A DNA stretch of 58,078 nt from JBBRHF01 sp038223055 (GTDB lineage: Bacteria; Actinomycetota; Actinomycetes; JACCUZ01), in contig JBBRHF010000002.1 of assembly GCA_038223055.1 (NCBI GenBank), forward strand, positions 1 through 58,078. Direction: 5' to 3'. Positions 53,298 through 58,078 of this stretch are shown piece after piece. The notes under the pieces were generated by a model that was given only the letters and a program-made list of their open reading frames with translations, was not told the DNA's origin and ran no database searches. Made by a program: the position numbers and the translations under genes. Numbering within the stretch: position 1 is the first letter of the stretch; every line of letters starts with the position of its first letter.

Positions 53298-53676
53298 GTT
53301 GGCGACCGTCCCCACAATCCCCGCCTCGATCAAGCAAGAGCGGGCACGGCCCCCGCCCCCGCCCCCGCCCCCGCCCCCGCCCCCGCGCGCGCCCCCGGCC
53401 CCCCGCGCGCGCCCCCGGCCCCCCGCGCCCGCTCACGCTCCCGCTCCCTGCCCCCGCACCCGCGGGAACAGCCATCCGGAGAGTCGGGTCGAGTCGGGTC
53501 GGGTCGAGTCGGGTCGAGTCCGGTCGCCCGGGTCCGCTCGGCAGCCGAGACGTTCCCGACCGGCAGGTGAGATTCCGCTCGCCTACGAGGTGAAAAGTAG
53601 GCGGACAAGGGGTCGACACCTCGGCAGGGTGCTTGCACATGCGCGCGCGTTCGAGGCGCGGCCGCCATTGGGGAAC
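53298..53676. repeat. Low-complexity intergenic DNA, G-rich on the minus strand
   Basis: CCCCCG occurs six times in a row (53350-53385), then a 20-bp GC-only unit twice (to about 53424), and at 53481-53525 a run of 5-bp GAGTC/GGGTC units. On the minus strand the first array is (CGGGGG)6, which could form a G-quadruplex. The whole stretch between the M23 gene and the sigma factor gene holds no supported gene. Confidence 0.8.
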
Positions 53677-53865
53677 GTGGTGGGCCGGAGGTGGACGCTG
53701 GTGGTGGTGCAGGTCGTGCTGATGGTGGTGCTGATGGTGGTGCTGATGGTGGTGATGGTACTGCTGGTGCTGGTGGTGGCATTGGTCGTGGTGATGGGTG
53801 AATGTGGCGAGGTTGGCTGGGGAAATCTCTCGGGACCTTCGTTCGTTGTGCCGAGGTGCAGCTAG
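53677..53865 (+). other. Repeat-rich stretch with a possible short hydrophobic peptide upstream of the sigma gene
   Basis: A 12-bp unit GCTGATGGTGGT repeats three times (53718-53753) within a longer GTG/CTG-rich run to about 53795. From GTG 53677 or 53680 (GGGG just before) a 62-codon frame could code a peptide with a 35-residue Val/Leu/Met run built from VVLM units, ending 14 bases before the sigma factor ATG. The opposite strand gives His/Gln repeats. Repeats this biased open several frames by chance, so I do not call a gene. Confidence 0.25.
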
Positions 53866-53879
53866 CGACGGAAGGTGCG

Positions 53880-54914
53880 ATGACACCCAAGAACCCCGTG
53901 ACACCCAAGAACCCCGTAGTGACCGAGTTTGCCCCTACCGATGACTCGGGTGCAGACGCGACCCCGGCGACCGGCGCGGACGACCTGGACCGCGAAGCTG
54001 GCGCCCCCGACCTGATCCGCCTCTACCTGGACGACATCGGCAAGTCACCGCTGCTGGACGCCGCGACCGAGGTCGACCTGGCCCGCCGGATCGAAGCCGG
54101 CCTCTACGCGCGACACCTGCTCGACGACCTCGGTGACGGCCGCGCGGTCAAGCTCGAGGGAGTTCGCAAGGTGGCCCGGGCGACCGAGCTAGCGACTCTT
54201 GTCGCCGACGGAGATGCCGCCAAGCGCATCTTCATCCGGGCCAACCTGCGGCTCGTCGTGTCCCTGGCCCGCCGCTACACCCGCGCATCCATGCCCCTGC
54301 TCGACCTGATCCAGGAGGGCAACGTCGGCCTCGTGCGCGCGGTGGAGAAATTCGACTACGCCAAGGGCTTCAAGTTCTCGACCTACGCGACATGGTGGAT
54401 CCGCCAGACCATCGGCCGGGCGATCGCCGAACAGAGCCGGGTCGTGCGCCTGCCGGTGCACCAGGTCGAGAAGCTGAGCCGCCTGGGCCGCGCCCGGCGC
54501 GACCTCGGGGCCACCCTGGGCCGGGACGCGACCGACGAGGAGGTCGCCGCCGAGATGGGCGTGGACGTCTCGTTCATCGCCGAGCTCGACTCCATCTCGC
54601 GCACGACCGCAAGCCTCGACGCGCTCGTCGGAGACGACGGTGGCACCACGCTCGGAGATCTCTTCGACGCCGCCGACCCCGGGCCCGAGGACCTCGTCCT
54701 CGAGCAAGCGTCTCGCGAGCACCTCAGCAACCTGATCGCCTCTCTCACCGCCCGCGAGGCCGACGTCATCCGGTCCCGCTACGGCCTGCGCGACGGCCGC
54801 CGCGCCACCTACGAGGAGATCGCTAGGCGGCACGGCGTCTCCCGGGAGCGGGCCCGGCAGATCGAACGCGAGGCCCTGGTCCAGCTCCGCGAAGGGGTCC
54901 GCGAGGCGTCCTGA
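53880..54914 (+). CDS. RNA polymerase sigma factor, sigma-70 group 2 (SigB/HrdB-like)
   Basis: 344 aa from ATG 53880 (GAAGG upstream). The first 36 bases are two 18-bp repeats coding TPKNPV. Region 1.2: DLIRLYLDDIGKSPLLDAA (44-62). Region 2: ANLRLVVSLARRY, LLDLIQEGNVGLVRAVEKFD and FSTYATWWIRQTIGRAIAEQ (2.3-2.4). Region 3 and region 4 (LTAREADVIRSRYGLRDGRR, YEEIARRHGVSRERARQIER) are complete. There is no region 1.1, so it is a non-essential group 2 factor rather than the primary HrdB/SigA. Stress or stationary-phase use is likely for the family. Confidence 0.93.
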   Translation: MTPKNPVTPKNPVVTEFAPTDDSGADATPATGADDLDREAGAPDLIRLYLDDIGKSPLLDAATEVDLARRIEAGLYARHLLDDLGDGRAVKLEGVRKVARATELATLVADGDAAKRIFIRANLRLVVSLARRYTRASMPLLDLIQEGNVGLVRAVEKFDYAKGFKFSTYATWWIRQTIGRAIAEQSRVVRLPVHQVEKLSRLGRARRDLGATLGRDATDEEVAAEMGVDVSFIAELDSISRTTASLDALVGDDGGTTLGDLFDAADPGPEDLVLEQASREHLSNLIASLTAREADVIRSRYGLRDGRRATYEEIARRHGVSRERARQIEREALVQLREGVREAS

Positions 54915-54997
54915 CTCACCGGGACGCCCATGGCGTCCACACCGCGCCCGTCGCCGGGCCGGCCGCGTCGCGATCGCCCTGACTCACCGGGACGCCC
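54910..54997 (+). repeat. 20-bp direct repeat flanking the sigma/DUF3052 gap
   Basis: CCTGACTCACCGGGACGCCC occurs exactly at 54910-54929 and 54978-54997, 68 bp apart. The first copy contains the sigma factor stop codon; the second lies just upstream of the DUF3052 -10 hexamer. Confidence 0.92.
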
Positions 54998-55006
54998 GCC
55001 GCTGGC

Positions 55007-55012
55007 TAGTCT
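55007..55012 (+). promoter_or_regulatory. -10 hexamer of a leaderless DUF3052 promoter
   Basis: TAGTCT (TANNNT) ends seven bases before the ATG at 55020, with no ribosome site between. Its -35 zone overlaps the second copy of the 20-bp direct repeat. Confidence 0.55.
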
Positions 55013-55019
55013 CCCGGTC

Positions 55020-55439
55020 ATGGCAGCGTCCACGACCGTGGGCTACTCCGGCACGCCGCTGCCCCGCAAACTCGGCATCCGGCCCGGCCACCGGGTGCTG
55101 CTCTCCGGCGCGCCGGAGCCGTTCGAGCTCGGCGAACTGCCCGGCGTGGAGCTGCACCGACGGCCGGGCCGCTCGCCGTACGACGTGATTCTTGCCTTCT
55201 GCCCCGACCGGCGCACGCTCGTACGCCGGTTCGAACCGCTGTCCCGCCGGCTGGTGGCCAACGGCGGGCTGTGGGTCGCGTGGCCCAAGCAGTCCAGCGG
55301 CATCGCCACCGACCTCGACGGGAACCTGGCCCGTGACCACGGTCTCGCGATCGGGCTGGTCGACAATAAAGTCTGCGCTATCGACGAGACGTGGTCGGGT
55401 CTGCGCTTCGTGGTGCGGCTGCGCGACCGCCGCGGATAG
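55020..55439 (+). CDS. DUF3052 family protein
   Basis: 139 aa from ATG 55020. GYSGTPLPRKLGIRPGHRV (8-26) is the hallmark N terminus; YDVILAFCPDRRTLVRRFEP, LWVAWPKQSSGIATDLDGN and KVCAIDETWSGLRFVVR follow. The family is found across actinobacteria and has no established function, though it resembles a small Rossmann-like fold. The next gene starts 10 bp downstream. Confidence 0.92.
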   Translation: MAASTTVGYSGTPLPRKLGIRPGHRVLLSGAPEPFELGELPGVELHRRPGRSPYDVILAFCPDRRTLVRRFEPLSRRLVANGGLWVAWPKQSSGIATDLDGNLARDHGLAIGLVDNKVCAIDETWSGLRFVVRLRDRRG

Positions 55440-55449
55440 CGTGCCACCC

Positions 55450-57075
55450 ATGCCTGATCCGTCGTCCCGGCCCCAAACCACAGCCACCCTGCCAGCCCGC
55501 GCCGACGTGGTCGTCGTCGGCGCCGGGCACAACGGCCTGGTGTCGGCTACCCTGCTCGCCCGCGCCGGGCTCGACGTTCTCGTTCTTGAGGCCGCCGACA
55601 CCCTGGGCGGCGCGACCCGCACCGAGCGGCCGTTCGCCACGGTGCCCGACCTCGCCCAGTCGACCGGTTCCTACCTGCTGGGGCTGATGCCCCCGGAGAT
55701 CATCGCGATCATGGACGTCGACCTGCCGGTGCTGCGCCGCGACCCGCACTACTTCCTGCCCACCGGCGCCGCCCCCGGATCGCCCTACCTGCTCTTCGGC
55801 TCGGACCGCGACGCCACCCGCGCGCAGATGGCGGCCTTCTTCCCGGCCGCCGACTTCACCGCCGACCAGGCCCTTCAGGCCGAGGTCGCTCAGCTTCGAG
55901 ACGATCTCGGCCCGGCCTGGCTGGCCGAACCTCTCACCGTCGAGGGCACTGCCGATCGCTACGTTCGACCCGCCCTGCAACAAGTTTTCATCGACCTGTG
56001 TCGGGGCTCGGTCGCCGACTATCTCGACCGGTTCGGCTTCCAGACCCAACTTCTGCCCGCGATGTACGCCGTCACCGACGGGATCTCGGGGCTCACGGCC
56101 GGCCCCGACACCCCCGGATCGGGGCACAACTTCCTCGCCCACAACATGTGCCGGCTGCCCGGCTCCGACGGCACCTGGATGATCGTGCGCGGCGGCATGG
56201 GCACCGTGTCGGGGCTGTTCGCGGACGCGGCGCGGGCGGCCGGGGCGCTCGTGACCGCGTCCGCGCCGGTCGCCGCGATTAGCTACGACGACGGCGCGGC
56301 GTCCGGCGTGCGCCTCGAAGACGGTCGTGAGGTGGCCGCCCGGGTGGTGCTCGGCGCCTGCGACCCGTTCCGCCTGGCCGCGCTGATCGGGCCTGATCGC
56401 CTGCCACCGGACCTGGACCAGCGCCTCTCCCGGATCCGTAAGAACGGCACGACCATGAAGGTGAACCTGGCCCTGCGCGACCTGCCCCGATTCACCTGCC
56501 TGCCCCCGGAGACCGCGTCACCGTTCGGCTCCACCATCCACCTGCTGCCCGACGCGCTCGGGCGGCCGATGGACGCCGTGCGCGCGATGTGGGCCGACGT
56601 CCAGGCCGGCCGGGTGCCGGACCGCCCCACGATCGAGTGGTACGTCCACACCACCGTCGACCCGTCGCTTCAGGACAGCGCCGGCCACCACTCCTCGGCG
56701 CTGTTCGTGCAGTCGGTTCCCTACCAGCCGGCGGACGGCACCTGGGAGGACCTGCTCCCCCGCTACGTCGAGCGGCTGCTGGCCATCTGCGACGAGTTCG
56801 CGCCGGGCACGACCGACCTCGTCGCCGACACATTCCCGTTGACCCCGCAGGGGATCGAACGGCACTTCGGCATCACCGGCGGCCACATCCATCACGTCGA
56901 CAACGGCACCGCGTTCGCCGACCGGATGCCCTACTCGACCGGAGTCGAGGGCGTCTACGCCGGCTCGGCCGGCTGCCACCCCGCCGGCTCGGTCGTCGGC
57001 GCGGCCGGCCACAACGCGGCTCAGCGGATCCTGGCCGACCTCGGGCGTCCGGTCGCCACGGCGCCCGCCACATGA
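55450..57075 (+). CDS. Phytoene-desaturase-like FAD-dependent oxidoreductase
   Basis: 541 aa from ATG 55450 (GTG 55441 is an alternative). FAD site ADVVVVGAGHNGLVSATLLA (18-37, GAGHNG 24-29) and ADTLGGATRTERPF next to it; the C-terminal end STGVEGVYAGSAGCHPAGSV and GAAGHNAAQRIL is typical of the CrtI-like/all-trans-retinol saturase family (COG1233). These enzymes desaturate or saturate polyene and related lipids; no carotenoid genes are adjacent, so the substrate is unknown. The stop overlaps the next start (ATGA). Confidence 0.9.
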   Translation: MPDPSSRPQTTATLPARADVVVVGAGHNGLVSATLLARAGLDVLVLEAADTLGGATRTERPFATVPDLAQSTGSYLLGLMPPEIIAIMDVDLPVLRRDPHYFLPTGAAPGSPYLLFGSDRDATRAQMAAFFPAADFTADQALQAEVAQLRDDLGPAWLAEPLTVEGTADRYVRPALQQVFIDLCRGSVADYLDRFGFQTQLLPAMYAVTDGISGLTAGPDTPGSGHNFLAHNMCRLPGSDGTWMIVRGGMGTVSGLFADAARAAGALVTASAPVAAISYDDGAASGVRLEDGREVAARVVLGACDPFRLAALIGPDRLPPDLDQRLSRIRKNGTTMKVNLALRDLPRFTCLPPETASPFGSTIHLLPDALGRPMDAVRAMWADVQAGRVPDRPTIEWYVHTTVDPSLQDSAGHHSSALFVQSVPYQPADGTWEDLLPRYVERLLAICDEFAPGTTDLVADTFPLTPQGIERHFGITGGHIHHVDNGTAFADRMPYSTGVEGVYAGSAGCHPAGSVVGAAGHNAAQRILADLGRPVATAPAT

Positions 57076-57962
57076 GTATCACCGTCGAGGGCCTCAGCAA
57101 GAGCTTCGGCACCGTTCGCGCCGTGGACGACCTGTCCTTCAGCACGTCCGCAGGTCGGGTGACCGGCTTCCTCGGGCCGAACGGCGCGGGCAAGACGACG
57201 ACGCTGCGGATGCTGCTCGGCCTGGTCACGCCCACCGCGGGCAAGGCGCTGGTCGAGGGCCGGTCCTACGCCGACCTCGTCCAGCCCCTTCGCGTCGTCG
57301 GTGCCGCTCTCGAGTCCTCCGACTTCCATCCCGGGCGGTCCGCGCGCAACCACCTGCGGGTGATCGCGACCGCCGGCGAGCTCGAGCCGGCCCGGGTGGA
57401 TGAGGTCCTGGAGTTGGTCGGCCTGGCCGAGGCCGCGGACCGCCGCGCCGGCCAGTTCTCGCTGGGCATGCGCCAGCGGCTCGCACTCGCTGCGGCCCTG
57501 CTCGGCGACCCCCGGGTGCTGGTCCTGGACGAGCCGGCGAACGGACTGGACCCCGAGGGCATCGCCTGGCTGCGCCAGTTCCTGCGCCACCTGGCCGGCC
57601 AGGGCCGTACCGTGCTGGTGTCCAGCCACGTTCTCTCCGAGGTGCAGCAGACGGTCGACGACGTCGTGATCATCACCCGCGGCCGGCTGGTACGCCAGGC
57701 TTCGCTCGCCGAGCTGGACGACCCGGCCGCCCGCGGCACCGTCGTGCGGACCCCAAGCCCCGACTCGCTGCACGCCGCGCTGGCCGCGGCCGGGCTGGCG
57801 GGCGCGGCGCCGACCGGTGACGGAGGCTGGGTGGTTGCCGCGGCCACCCCGCAGTCGGTCGGCGCGGCTGCCTTCGCGGGTGGCGTCGAACTGCACCAGC
57901 TGACCGCGCAGGAGTCCGACCTCGAGCGCACCTTCCTCGAGCTGACCGGCGACGGCTCATGA
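57072..57962 (+). CDS. ABC transporter ATP-binding protein
   Basis: 296 aa from ATG 57072. Walker A GPNGAGKTT at 35-43, signature FSLGMRQRLALAAALL, Walker B VLVLDEPANGLDPEG and the switch His in VSSHVLSEV are intact. The C-terminal 80 residues are the extension seen in ABC-2 type exporters related to drug or lantibiotic transport. It is coupled by ATGA overlaps to the genes on both sides. Confidence 0.94.
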   Translation: MSITVEGLSKSFGTVRAVDDLSFSTSAGRVTGFLGPNGAGKTTTLRMLLGLVTPTAGKALVEGRSYADLVQPLRVVGAALESSDFHPGRSARNHLRVIATAGELEPARVDEVLELVGLAEAADRRAGQFSLGMRQRLALAAALLGDPRVLVLDEPANGLDPEGIAWLRQFLRHLAGQGRTVLVSSHVLSEVQQTVDDVVIITRGRLVRQASLAELDDPAARGTVVRTPSPDSLHAALAAAGLAGAAPTGDGGWVVAAATPQSVGAAAFAGGVELHQLTAQESDLERTFLELTGDGS

Positions 57963-58078
57963 CCGCCCTGCTGCGGGCCGAGATCCTCAAGGTGCACACC
58001 ACCAAGATGTGGTGGGGACTGCTCGCCGGGGCCTGCGCGCTCACCGCCTTCCAGGGCCTGATCACCGCGCTCACCGCC
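57959..58078 (+). CDS. ABC transporter permease (3' end beyond the window)
   Basis: The start ATG at 57959 overlaps the stop of the ATPase gene. Forty codons are visible: MTALLRAEILKVHTTKMWWG followed by LLAGACALTAFQGLITALTA, a cytoplasmic N terminus and the first membrane helix, as in ABC-2 permeases. The protein continues past the window. Confidence 0.85.
   Translation, partial: MTALLRAEILKVHTTKMWWGLLAGACALTAFQGLITALTA

Noticed and set aside
53254..53904. His/Gln-rich protein on the minus strand (HHQ repeats)
   Set aside because: It arises from the GTG/CTG repeat read backwards, overlaps two real genes, and has no convincing start.

Overview
This window is chromosomal DNA of a high-GC actinomycete. 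The main evidence is a long housekeeping block on the minus strand, read from about 43.9 kb down to 2.4 kb. It runs argS, lysA, hom, thrC, thrB, rho, rpmE, prfA, prmC, tsaC, glyA, a wecA-like gene, two small membrane genes, atpB-E-F-H-A-G-D-C and a DUF2550 gene, followed by murA and a PduO-type adenosyltransferase gene (on the plus strand). From memory this is close to the order around Mycobacterium tuberculosis Rv1292-Rv1321. Actinobacterial nucS, meaA-type ethylmalonyl-CoA mutase, DUF3052 and a FilP-like coiled-coil protein agree. The sequence alone does not give the genus.

Layout. 1-2.35 kb (plus): 3' part of a long coiled-coil gene and an AI-2E family membrane protein. 2.38-6.2 kb (minus): a probable operon of a double-domain 3-hydroxyacyl-CoA dehydrogenase, a small zinc-ribbon-like protein and two alpha/beta hydrolases. 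6.5-10.5 kb (plus): mismatch endonuclease nucS, a D-amino-acid oxidase and an MMPL transporter. 10.5-14.1 kb (minus): ethylmalonyl-CoA mutase, a STAS anti-sigma antagonist and 3-hydroxybutyryl-CoA dehydrogenase. 14.25-16.5 kb: a small membrane protein, murA and the divergent adenosyltransferase. 16.5-25.9 kb: the F1Fo ATP synthase operon. 25.9-33.8 kb: glyA, tsaC, prmC, prfA, rpmE, rho, thrB. 33.8-37.6 kb: thrC, hom, lysA. 37.8-42.2 kb: a five-gene kip/pxp-type 5-oxoproline operon (Nramp-like transporter, pxpA, pxpB, pxpC, DUF1445) lying between argS and lysA. 42.2-44.5 kb: argS, a single-domain response regulator and tRNA-Arg(CCG).

44.5-51.8 kb is accessory DNA with much decay. Next to the tRNA gene lie remnants of a tyrosine integrase, an AraC-type regulator, a frameshifted pirin gene, and an RsbW-like ATPase fragment fused to a headless alpha/beta hydrolase. 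Intact genes follow (a ferritin-like/VIT1 transporter, a secreted unknown, homocysteine methyltransferase), then a paaN pseudogene with several lesions. From 51.9 kb the content is ordinary again: an M23 peptidase, a 580-bp low-complexity stretch, a group 2 sigma factor, DUF3052, a phytoene-desaturase-like oxidoreductase, and an ABC ATPase with the start of its permease.

How the genes fit together. The ethylmalonyl-CoA mutase needs adenosylcobalamin, which the nearby PduO-type enzyme makes. The hydroxyacyl-CoA dehydrogenases act on C4 acyl-CoA intermediates that feed the same pathway. hom-thrC-thrB-lysA supply threonine and lysine from aspartate. pxpABC would recycle 5-oxoproline to glutamate.

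Points of most interest: a probable CTG start for pxpA inside a CTGA stop/start overlap; Asp in place of the catalytic Cys of MurA, which predicts fosfomycin insensitivity; a 17-bp tandem repeat right behind the leaderless promoter of the mutation-rate gene nucS; the decayed tRNA-Arg island; and many short tandem repeats (8-21 bp) at gene borders. I found no CRISPR array, no rRNA, no intact insertion sequence and no clear new defence system.
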